Shown: positions 8,804-14,030 of the stretch, in pieces | Numbering within the stretch: the first letter of the stretch is position 1 | Layout of the letters: every line of letters begins with the position of its first letter | Source of the DNA: Bacillota bacterium | GTDB taxonomy: Bacteria > Bacillota_H > UBA994 > UBA5500 | Length of the DNA: 14,030 nt | Reading direction: 5' to 3' | Assembly: GCA_012727835.1 (NCBI GenBank) | Contig: JAAYGE010000117.1 | Span: 1 to 14,030 of the forward strand | Program-made: the position numbers and the translations under genes | The notes under the pieces: generated by a model | The model's input: only the letters and a program-made list of their open reading frames with translations | What the model was told of the DNA's origin: nothing | Databases searched by the model: none

Positions 8804-9673
8804 TCATAACAATGTCTTGCGGTATTCGCTTGGTGTAACTCCCATGGTGCGCTTGAAAACTGTGGTAAAATGCCCCGGATTGGAAAAACCGCAGGCCAAA
8901 GCTATATCGGTGATGCGTAGTTTCTTATTCTGCAGTTTTTCCGTAGCCCTTTCTATGCGGAAATTCATTAGGTAAGTGTGGGGCGTCTTGCCGGTATGCA
9001 ATTTAAAGGCACGGATAAAATGCGACAAGCTTAAGCCGGCCTCCGCCGCCAAGGTTTCTACTGAAAATGCATGCATAAAGTGGGACTCAATGAAACCAAG
9101 GGCCCGGTTTATGCCCGCCCTTTCTGCGCTTACTGCCTGCGAGTTACTAATGTTGTTCTCCGAACATCTGATTATTTCCGTCATCAGCATGCTGACGAGA
9201 TGCTGTTGGACTGTTTCATGTCCTGCCGGTTTGGCAATACCTTCGTCCACCAACAGGCTTAGAAGTAAGAGCATCTTATTGCTAAAGGCAAATTCGCGGT
9301 TGCTAAACACCACATCAGCTTGCCCAAAGGCCTCCATTGCCAGTTCTTCTAGGAATGCTCTTTCGCACATGATCCCGAAAAATTTGCCCACTTTGGTGGC
9401 GCTCTTCACCCCATGCCTTTGCCAGGGGTTAAAGGCCCGCAATTGACGTTTCCTTAGGGTGATGGGCTGGCCCTCAAGGCTAGCGGTCATGTCTTGGCTA
9501 AGGGGGGCCACAAATTCATACTCCGCATGGCTATGCTGCCCACTTGGAAATTCAATGGGAATGTTGGCGATTAGCACCGCCACACCGGGAACCGAGTAAA
9601 GGGTGGCTTCTGGAGTCATCTCTAGGCAATCGAACCCAAGTTTCCTATTAAACCCAAAATTGTCCTTTGCCAC
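8804..9673 (-). CDS. AraC/XylS-family transcriptional regulator
   Basis: 289 residues, the usual length for a two-domain AraC regulator. Residues 30-110 look like the cupin-type sensor fold (GQHSHAEYEF at 45-54 resembles the first cupin motif). Residues 187-289 are the paired helix-turn-helix DNA-binding domain: the first HTH covers about 204-224 (SVETLAAEAGLSLSHF) and the second about 253-285, with GFSNPGHFTTVFKRTMG and then TPSEYR, the classic AraC signature. The start is GTG, 8 nt after GGAGG; an ATG at 9680 is out of frame and too near the Shine-Dalgarno. The gene is divergent from the GNAT gene and upstream of the giant gene on the same strand, with a terminator between. The ligand is unknown. 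Regulation of either neighbour is possible but not shown. Family call is firm, target is not. Confidence 0.95.
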   Translation of the reverse strand: MAKDNFGFNRKLGFDCLEMTPEATLYSVPGVAVLIANIPIEFPSGQHSHAEYEFVAPLSQDMTASLEGQPITLRKRQLRAFNPWQRHGVKSATKVGKFFGIMCERAFLEELAMEAFGQADVVFSNREFAFSNKMLLLLSLLVDEGIAKPAGHETVQQHLVSMLMTEIIRCSENNISNSQAVSAERAGINRALGFIESHFMHAFSVETLAAEAGLSLSHFIRAFKLHTGKTPHTYLMNFRIERATEKLQNKKLRITDIALACGFSNPGHFTTVFKRTMGVTPSEYRKTLL

Positions 9674-9681
9674 CTGCCATA

Positions 9682-9686
9682 CCTCC
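9682..9686 (-). promoter_or_regulatory. Ribosome binding site fixing the GTG start of the AraC-family gene
   Basis: GGAGG on the minus strand, 8 nt before the GTG at 9673-9671. The same spacing occurs at the other genes here, which supports GTG over the nearer, out-of-frame ATG. Confidence 0.75.
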
Positions 9687-9692
9687 AGACAT

Positions 9693-9707
9693 GGGAAACT
9701 TGTTCCC
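9693..9707. promoter_or_regulatory. Short inverted repeat before the AraC-family gene, possible operator
   Basis: GGGAA-ACTTG-TTCCC is a 5-bp inverted repeat with a 5-nt spacer, 6 bp upstream of the regulator's ribosome binding site. Its position would suit autoregulation or a leader hairpin, but the arms are short enough to occur by chance. Confidence 0.25.
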
Positions 9708-9802
9708 TATAGCAATTCGTGTGAGGTTCTGGGTGTAAGAATTTGCTAGTCTATTTGTATTCTATTTTCTCTCTCCGCAAGACTACTCCTGCCGAATTTT
9801 AT

Positions 9803-9830
9803 TGAACCGTTCTGTGATACTGACTATTTC
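9803..9830 (+). promoter_or_regulatory. Candidate promoter for the GNAT gene
   Basis: TTGAAC (9803-9808), a 17-nt spacer and TATTTC (9825-9830) resemble a sigma-A-type promoter with moderate matches. An alternative -10, GATAAT at 9876-9881, is a better hexamer but lacks a -35. Both lie in the 245-bp gap between the divergent regulator and acetyltransferase genes. Confidence 0.25.
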
Positions 9831-9918
9831 TCTCATAAAGGAGCTTACCCCCTAGGCAGTAGCTTTTAAGTTCGAGATAATGGGGCTAGGCGACCGTCAT
9901 GGCAAGGAGGAAGAGGGG

Positions 9919-10341
9919 ATGAAGAATTACACAGAAAACTTGAGATCACCGCTGGACCTATACGAACTTTATGAGCGGTTGGGTTGGGCGGAATTTCTAC
10001 AACTGGATGCGGAACAGCTGGCTAAGGCCATGGAAGGTAGCTGGTACGTACTGTACGTCTATGATGGGGATAGACTTATCGGCACTGGCCGGGTAGTTTC
10101 CGACGGCGTGATTAATGCCTATCTTTGCGGCCTAGGGGTTGACCCGGAATATCGCAATCTGGGAGTCGGTACCCGCATAACTGAACAGTTGGTACGTCGC
10201 TGTCAGCAAAGCAAACTGCACGTCCAGTTCTTCTGCGAAGAACCTCTGGTGCCCTTCTACGAGCAATGCGGCTTTGTGAAATTCGCCGTGGGTATGAAAC
10301 GAGGCCCCAACCTTAAGCCTTCGGAGAGTAACAGGAGGTAG
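9919..10341 (+). CDS. GNAT-family N-acetyltransferase
   Basis: 140 residues, a single small GNAT domain. Acetyl-CoA binding motif A is clear: the strand leading to VDPEYRNLGVGTRI has the pyrophosphate-binding R79-x-x-G82-x-G84. Motif B is FYEQCGF at 113-119, the usual C-terminal strand and helix. These enzymes move an acetyl group from acetyl-CoA to an amine; nothing in the sequence fixes the acceptor, which could be a small molecule, peptide or protein. The start is the ATG at 9919, 8 nt after AAGGAGG; an upstream in-frame ATG at 9880 lacks a Shine-Dalgarno and would add 13 residues. The gene is monocistronic by layout: divergent from the AraC regulator and converging on the membrane-protein gene. 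Cytoplasmic, with no signal or membrane segment. Confidence 0.93.
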   Translation: MKNYTENLRSPLDLYELYERLGWAEFLQLDAEQLAKAMEGSWYVLYVYDGDRLIGTGRVVSDGVINAYLCGLGVDPEYRNLGVGTRITEQLVRRCQQSKLHVQFFCEEPLVPFYEQCGFVKFAVGMKRGPNLKPSESNRR

Positions 10342-10564
10342 GGGCCGGCAGATGTAATTGTGCTGGTAAAGTCTCTTATGACAGGGGTTTTTGGTGGGTA
10401 AGAGCTCCGACTTTCTGTCTGGAGGCCAGGACATATAGTGCGGGGATGGGTAGTAAAGTCATCCCTGCTGCAAGAATGCCAAGGATACACTCCTGTGCAC
10501 GGCTATAAGGCCGATGATTGGGAGTATTAGGTTATAAAGCTATTGCAGCACTTAGCTGAGTTGA
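10342..10564. other. Gap between convergent genes, possible decayed membrane-protein tail
   Basis: No intact gene or convincing terminator is seen in these 223 bp. On the minus strand, from about 10495 to a TAA at 10378-10376, one frame reads as a hydrophobic stretch (ILGILAAGMTLLPIPALYV) followed by a basic end, like the last helix of a transporter. An adjoining frame upstream also reads hydrophobic (LILPIIGLIAV). Together they could be a frameshifted remnant, but the segment has no start or ribosome binding site and is short. The tentative reading is decayed coding DNA. Confidence 0.2.
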
Positions 10565-11341
10565 CTAATCTATTTGCGGATCTATAGGGGGCCGAGTAAG
10601 CCTCTCGTACAGCGCACATATGGCCGCAGAAAAGCCACCACCGATGTAGGACCAAACTGGAATCAGTAGTACATAGCCCAAGATGTACTGCGCAATCAGG
10701 TTAGCTACAAGGCTTATTATAGCGGTGTACAGCGCAATGGGTAGCACTACTCTAAGCACCTCGCCCAAATTGGCTCGCAGCACCTCATAACCTCGGGTGA
10801 ATCCTTCTCCTACGGACAAATCCTCGCCCACAATGGCCAACTCCCAGAAGAAGACATACATGAGTCCTACGAATGCTAATATCAGCAGTATGAATGCCAA
10901 TGGGCCTAGAAATATAGCGAGCAGGACTAATCCGAATATCCCTACGAGAAGGGTTAGTATCCTAGTCAAGAGTAGGCGACTAAAGAAATAACGGGACTGC
11001 TCCCACAGGTCGGTCTTATCCGGCTCTGTTCCTCTAAGAGCGGCGAATACCATGGCCAGCCAACCACCGGTAAAGAAGGTATCGACTAGGATGCTTATCA
11101 AGGCGAACAGCAACATCTGCGGGCGGACGGGAACGCCAATGTTCATCTGTTCTAGTTTTAGAATAGAATCCAAATCGGGCATTCCTGTGGGTACAGCGAA
11201 CTTTATATGGATTCCTCGTTGAACAGTGGGGAAAAAGCCAAAAAGGGGAGTCAGCAGTAAGCTTACTAACGATAGCACGGTTGGCAGCAACCAAATCCAC
11301 CTGTTCTTGTGTAGGACCCGGAAGCCGTTATCTAGTTCCAT
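10565..11341 (-). CDS. Six-helix integral membrane protein of unknown function
   Basis: 258 residues from the ATG at 11341, which has GGAGG 8 nt upstream; a longer in-frame start at 11437 lacks this and adds a polar, non-conserved-looking leader. Hydrophobic segments lie at about 15-38, 76-101, 123-145, 146-171, 195-219 and 221-246. A loop at 48-75 between helices 1 and 2 is probably exposed. The motif after helix 4 (GEDLSVGEGFTRGYEVLRAN at 172-191) resembles the cytoplasmic loop of DUF4013, DUF975 and the GPDPase membrane-domain group (an acidic residue, then an amphipathic helix before the next membrane span). I recognise the fold type only. No catalytic or transport motif was seen. The gene is divergent from the GH18 gene, sharing a 149-bp gap with it. 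Confidence 0.85.
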   Translation of the reverse strand: MELDNGFRVLHKNRWIWLLPTVLSLVSLLLTPLFGFFPTVQRGIHIKFAVPTGMPDLDSILKLEQMNIGVPVRPQMLLFALISILVDTFFTGGWLAMVFAALRGTEPDKTDLWEQSRYFFSRLLLTRILTLLVGIFGLVLLAIFLGPLAFILLILAFVGLMYVFFWELAIVGEDLSVGEGFTRGYEVLRANLGEVLRVVLPIALYTAIISLVANLIAQYILGYVLLIPVWSYIGGGFSAAICALYERLTRPPIDPQID

Positions 11342-11349
11342 CGGGCAAC

Positions 11350-11354
11350 CCTCC
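11350..11354 (-). promoter_or_regulatory. Ribosome binding site fixing the start of the membrane-protein gene
   Basis: GGAGG on the minus strand within GAGGGAGGG, 8 nt before the ATG at 11341. It decides against the longer in-frame alternative start at 11437. Confidence 0.8.
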
Positions 11355-11377
11355 CTCTCACCTTTACTACTTACTAC

Positions 11378-11399
11378 GCAACTTAGGTAAGTAAGTTGC
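11378..11399. promoter_or_regulatory. 8-bp inverted repeat in the divergent promoter region, possible operator
   Basis: GCAACTTA (11378-11385) and TAAGTTGC (11392-11399) form a perfect inverted repeat with a 6-nt spacer, the size of a dimeric repressor site. It sits between the divergent membrane-protein and GH18 genes. No U-tract follows on either strand, so it is not a terminator. Nothing identifies the binding protein. Confidence 0.4.
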
Positions 11400-11456
11400 C
11401 AAAACGTAGCTTCTGTGTTCTTTGTTGCAGGAGCCAAGATTGTTTTAGCCGAAGAC

Positions 11457-11462
11457 TATAGT
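11457..11462 (+). promoter_or_regulatory. Candidate -10 element of the GH18/racemase operon
   Basis: TATAGT matches five of six positions of the TATAAT consensus and lies 28 nt before the ATG, leaving room for a short leader with the ribosome binding site. No good -35 is found 16-18 nt upstream, so an activator or another sigma factor would be needed, or the match is accidental. Confidence 0.2.
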
Positions 11463-11477
11463 GTGACGACGATCGGG

Positions 11478-11482
11478 GGAGG
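11478..11482 (+). promoter_or_regulatory. Ribosome binding site choosing the second ATG of the GH18 gene
   Basis: GGAGG within a G-rich run. It is 2 nt from the ATG at 11485 and 8 nt from the ATG at 11491. The latter matches the spacing of every other gene here. Confidence 0.7.
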
Positions 11483-11490
11483 GGATGAGT

Positions 11491-12744
11491 ATGAAACACT
11501 TCGCATTGGCTGTATTATTGGTCTTGATCCTGACCAGTAACTTTGCTCAGCCTACTTTCGCTCAAGAGGAGGGGGAAATTCGCGTACTGATTGACGGGTT
11601 GCCAGTTCAATTCGATGTACAGCCGGTTATCAAAGATGGCCGAACTTTGGTGCCCTTTCGAGCGGTTGCCAACGCCTTGAATGTGGTGGTGCACTGGGAC
11701 GGGGCTACTCGCACTATTCGGGCCCATGATAGTGATAACTCGGTTAGTATGCAGATTGATAATAGGATTGCTTATCGTAACGATCAGCCCATGACCCTGC
11801 AAGTCCCTCCTGAGATTATTGGGGGCAGAACGCTTATCCCCCTACGTTTTTTTAGTGAAGCCTTCGATTGTAAGGTGGCTTGGAACAGTTCTCTACGCAT
11901 AGTCACCGTTGTTTCACCACGTAGGGAGATGAACGTAATTGGTTTTTACGCTTTAGGAGATACAGCAACTAGCAGCTGGACAAACCTTTTTGGTCAAGTT
12001 TTTCCCGACCATGCCATTGGTAATACCGACATTGTGGATGAAATAGCTGCAGGCTGGTATGCCATAGATGGGGAGGGCAACTTGCTGACACGTAGCCGAA
12101 CGGGTTGGCAGCGCCCGACTGGCTGGGAGTCAGTCTTGGCAGCTGCAGGGCATTATGAGCTCAGAACTGAAATGGTTGTGCATGAGGTCAATTGGGAACG
12201 GATGCTTGATAAGCTACTGGCAGATGATGTAGCGGTAGCACAGATGGTGGACCAGATCACTCTAGAAGCGCGAGATTACTATGCAGGCGTGAACCTCGAT
12301 CTGGAGGGGCTTGGGTTAAACGCCAGTACAGAAGAGTTGATGCAAATACAAAGCAATTTCACCAAGATGGCAAGGCTCCTAGCAGAGGCTTTGCACAATG
12401 AAGGGCTGAGTCTGACGCTTACGTTGCATGCGCCTAACAGCGCTTTCAAGGGTTATGATTACAAGGCGCTCGGTCAGATTGCCGACAGGATAATTATCAT
12501 GGCTTATGACTATGGCACTAAGCCCGAGCCAGCTGCGTTAGTATTGCAGGCGGTTGAGCAGGCACTGCAACATGTTGCACCAGAGAAGCTAGTCCTTGGG
12601 ATATCGCTACCCAGCGAAAACCCGACCAGTATTGTGACCAAGGTGGGTATAGCCAAGCGCTATAAATTGCAGGGCATCGCGTTGTGGCGTTTGGGCCTAG
12701 TACAAGAGGAAGTGTGGCAAGTTCTGCGAGCAGCAATTAGGTAA
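11491..12744 (+). CDS. Secreted copper-amine-oxidase-domain/GH18 family glycoside hydrolase
   Basis: 417 residues. The ATG at 11491 is preferred over that at 11485 because GGAGG lies 8 nt away instead of 2. Residues 1-24 are a Sec signal peptide ending TFA before QEEG. Residues 28-142 form the copper amine oxidase N-terminal-like domain (IKDGRTLVPFRAVANAL at 47-63 and GGRTLIPLRFFSEAF at 111-125 are its repeated motifs); despite the name, in secreted Firmicutes proteins it is thought to be a wall-binding or structural module. Residues 148-410 form a GH18 barrel: GVNLDLEG (266-273) supplies the D270-x-E272 acid pair, MAYDYG (337-342) is the conserved substrate-binding strand, and ALWRLG (397-402) is the terminal Trp motif. 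The arrangement resembles YaaH/SleL-type cortex and peptidoglycan N-acetylglucosaminidases, so I infer a wall or spore-cortex hydrolase. It is likely cotranscribed with the racemase gene 23 nt downstream. Confidence 0.92.
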   Translation: MKHFALAVLLVLILTSNFAQPTFAQEEGEIRVLIDGLPVQFDVQPVIKDGRTLVPFRAVANALNVVVHWDGATRTIRAHDSDNSVSMQIDNRIAYRNDQPMTLQVPPEIIGGRTLIPLRFFSEAFDCKVAWNSSLRIVTVVSPRREMNVIGFYALGDTATSSWTNLFGQVFPDHAIGNTDIVDEIAAGWYAIDGEGNLLTRSRTGWQRPTGWESVLAAAGHYELRTEMVVHEVNWERMLDKLLADDVAVAQMVDQITLEARDYYAGVNLDLEGLGLNASTEELMQIQSNFTKMARLLAEALHNEGLSLTLTLHAPNSAFKGYDYKALGQIADRIIIMAYDYGTKPEPAALVLQAVEQALQHVAPEKLVLGISLPSENPTSIVTKVGIAKRYKLQGIALWRLGLVQEEVWQVLRAAIR

Positions 12745-12767
12745 AGGGGCTTTGGGAGGTGTATATT

Positions 12768-13460
12768 ATGAAGAAGCTTGGACTGGTAGGGGGGATTGGC
12801 CCTGAGTCCACAATCGACTATTACAGGGGCATTATTGCGGGCTATCGCCAGAGGCTAGCTCAGGATACCTACCCTCAGATGGTAATCGACAGTTTGAATC
12901 TAAAGGAGATGTATACCCTATCATCAACCCAGCAGTGGGATAAGTTTGCTGATCGTATAATCGATTCTCTTAAAAACCTTAGTGCTGCCGGAGCAGAATT
13001 TGCAGCTATAGGTGCTAATACGGCTCACATCGTATTTGACGAAGTTAATAGTAGGTCGCCTGTGCCCTTGGTTAGTCTGGTGGAGGCTACCTGTCAGTAC
13101 GCACAGGCCAAGGGATGTAAGAGGGTCGTAGTACTGGGTACTGCTTTTACCATGAGTAGCGGGCTATATACCGATGCCCTCGCCAAATTTGGCATAGATG
13201 CTTTCGTTCCTGATAAGGAGCAGCAACAGGTAATCCATAACATAATCTTCCCCAACCTACAGGCAGGCATTGTTCTGCAGGAGGAGAAGGAGGCCATGCT
13301 GCGAATTGCATCACAGATGATAAAAGCTACCGATGCAGATGCCTTGGTCCTTGGCTGCACCGAACTGCCATTGATAATCAAAGAAGGCGATTTGGACACC
13401 TTGCTACTGGACACTACTCAGATTCATATTGAAGCTATTTTAGATTATATGCTGGCGTGA
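12768..13460 (+). CDS. Aspartate/glutamate racemase family protein
   Basis: 230 residues, normal for the family. The ATG at 12768 follows GGGAGG by 8 nt; an in-frame GTG at 12759 overlaps the Shine-Dalgarno. The N-terminal GLVGGIGPEST (5-15) is the family hallmark for the substrate carboxylate site. PLP-independent racemases of this family use two facing residues, usually both Cys. The second is present (GCTE, C197), but the first position reads GANTAH with Ala at 83. E. coli YgeA, the closest numbering match I recall, has Thr83/Cys197, so one-Cys members exist, but Ala cannot act as an acid or base. The protein may therefore act on one enantiomer, use another residue, or be a lyase or isomerase. 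It lies 23 nt after the GH18 gene and before a strong terminator, the second gene of a likely two-gene operon. Cytoplasmic. Confidence 0.9.
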   Translation: MKKLGLVGGIGPESTIDYYRGIIAGYRQRLAQDTYPQMVIDSLNLKEMYTLSSTQQWDKFADRIIDSLKNLSAAGAEFAAIGANTAHIVFDEVNSRSPVPLVSLVEATCQYAQAKGCKRVVVLGTAFTMSSGLYTDALAKFGIDAFVPDKEQQQVIHNIIFPNLQAGIVLQEEKEAMLRIASQMIKATDADALVLGCTELPLIIKEGDLDTLLLDTTQIHIEAILDYMLA

Positions 13461-13477
13461 GCCGGAGATATAAACAG

Positions 13478-13511
13478 GCCCCGACTACCGTTATAGTAGT
13501 CAGGGCTTTTT
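13478..13511 (+). terminator. Intrinsic terminator of the GH18/racemase operon
   Basis: The stem GCCC-C-GACTAC pairs with GTAGTC-A-GGGC through one C/A mismatch, has a 7-nt loop, and is followed directly by TTTTTGTTT. It begins 17 nt after the racemase stop. The opposite strand lacks a clean U-tract, though the hairpin might also serve the convergent SAICAR synthase-like gene. Confidence 0.9.
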
Positions 13512-13538
13512 GTTTGCCTGGTGTCAAAGGACTGGCTG

Positions 13539-14030
13539 CTACTGGGCGAGCAAGATTTGCTCCAGCTCTAGCGGTGGAATGTATTCGTCGCCACGGTAGG
13601 CGCGCATATTACCGCCGGAAATTTCGTCGATGAGAGCTATGTGCCTATCCTCGCCGATGCGGCCAAATTCAAACTTAATGTCGTAAAGCTCTAGGCCCTT
13701 CTTGGCCAGTTCTTCTTTGACAATGGTCCCTATCTTACGGGTCAAAACCACGAGGGTTTCGTATTCCTCCTTGGTCATAATGCCTAGCATCTCTAAGGCG
13801 TCAGCAGTAATTAGAGGGTCATTGCGGGCGTCATCCTTCAATGTTACCTCCACGTAGGCATCCAGCGAGTCTCCTTCCTTACAGTATTTGCCGTAGCGCC
13901 GGTAAAAGCTGCCCACGGCCCGGTACCTTAGTATTACTTCGACGCCTTCACCGAAAGGTTCTGCCGGTTTTATAGTCATGGTGCCCTCTTCTTCGTCCGC
14001 CTCCACATAATGGGTGGGGATGCCAAGGGC
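13539..14030 (-). CDS. purC: SAICAR synthase-like protein (divergent PurC), 5' partial
   Basis: 163 codons and the stop; the frame stays open to the window edge, so the N-terminal ATP-binding part lies beyond it. Family motifs in order: the RYRAVGSF loop corresponds to RNVAAGS, KDDARNDPLI to KDD-DP, YDIKFEFG to DFKLEFG, and DEISGGNMR to DEISPDTCR. PurC joins CAIR and aspartate using ATP to make SAICAR, a step of de novo purine synthesis in the cytoplasm. Two features are atypical: the usual PDTC/PDSR is replaced by GGNM, and the chain ends about 28 residues after that motif (EYIPPLELEQILLAQ), lacking the usual long tail. It may belong to a divergent clade annotated as PurC, or be a paralogue with a different substrate; no other purine gene is in the window. 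The visible GTG at 14006 should not be taken as the start, because conserved-looking sequence (GIPTHYV) continues upstream. Confidence 0.82.
   Translation of the reverse strand, partial: ALGIPTHYVEADEEEGTMTIKPAEPFGEGVEVILRYRAVGSFYRRYGKYCKEGDSLDAYVEVTLKDDARNDPLITADALEMLGIMTKEEYETLVVLTRKIGTIVKEELAKKGLELYDIKFEFGRIGEDRHIALIDEISGGNMRAYRGDEYIPPLELEQILLAQ

Noticed and set aside
8976..9446. 156-codon plus-strand ORF opposite the AraC-family gene
   Set aside because: It is antisense to a clear AraC regulator with intact DNA-binding motifs; its translation has no family features.
10132..10490. Minus-strand ORFs overlapping the end of the GNAT gene
   Set aside because: They overlap conserved GNAT motifs, have no ribosome binding site, and read as low-quality sequence.
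11342..11437. N-terminal extension of the membrane protein to the start at 11437
   Set aside because: The extension is polar and has no Shine-Dalgarno; it would place the strong GGAGG inside the gene.
11485..11490. ATG at 11485 as start of the GH18 gene
   Set aside because: It is only 2 nt from GGAGG; the next ATG at 11491 has the standard spacing and still gives the full signal peptide.

Overview
The window looks like a chromosomal segment of a Gram-positive, Clostridia-like (Firmicutes) bacterium of roughly 50% G+C. This rests on the gene types present: a copper-amine-oxidase-type N-terminal domain fused to a GH18 hydrolase domain, a very large secreted multidomain surface protein, and very strong GGAGG ribosome binding sites. 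Translation signals are uniform: six of the seven genes (every one whose start is in the window) have GGAGG exactly 8 nt before the start I chose, and two of these starts are TTG or GTG. No RNA gene, CRISPR array, insertion sequence or phage gene was recognised.

Layout. Positions 1-8617 (minus strand) are one uninterrupted reading frame of 2872 codons that begins at a TTG and runs off the left edge. It encodes a Sec signal peptide, an acidic Pro/Glu-rich stalk containing two short tandem repeats, and then a long chain of beta-sandwich-like modules: unassigned modules, Ig-like, fibronectin type III, carboxypeptidase-regulatory-like, DUF11-like and SbsA-like Ig. A hydrophobic helical patch lies near residue 2465, and a Pro/Lys linker is reached at the window edge. 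Behind it, on the same strand, is an AraC-family regulator (8804-9673) followed by a stem-loop terminator. Divergent from the regulator is a small GNAT acetyltransferase (9919-10341).

Next comes a minus-strand six-helix membrane protein (10565-11341). It is divergent from a plus-strand pair: a secreted copper-amine-oxidase-domain/GH18 protein (11491-12744) and an aspartate/glutamate racemase-family protein (12768-13460), which are 23 nt apart and followed by a strong intrinsic terminator. The right edge holds the C-terminal 163 codons of a divergent SAICAR synthase-like protein (minus strand), converging on that terminator.

Functional reading. The giant protein and the GH18 protein point to investment in the cell envelope or extracellular space. 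The racemase family can supply D-amino acids, so its coupling to a probable peptidoglycan or spore-cortex hydrolase is suggestive but unproven. Nothing ties the regulator, acetyltransferase and membrane protein to a single pathway. The most unusual items are the giant protein, with about 850 N-terminal residues that I cannot assign to a family, the racemase with Ala in place of the first catalytic residue, and the SAICAR synthase-like protein with an altered and shortened C-terminus.
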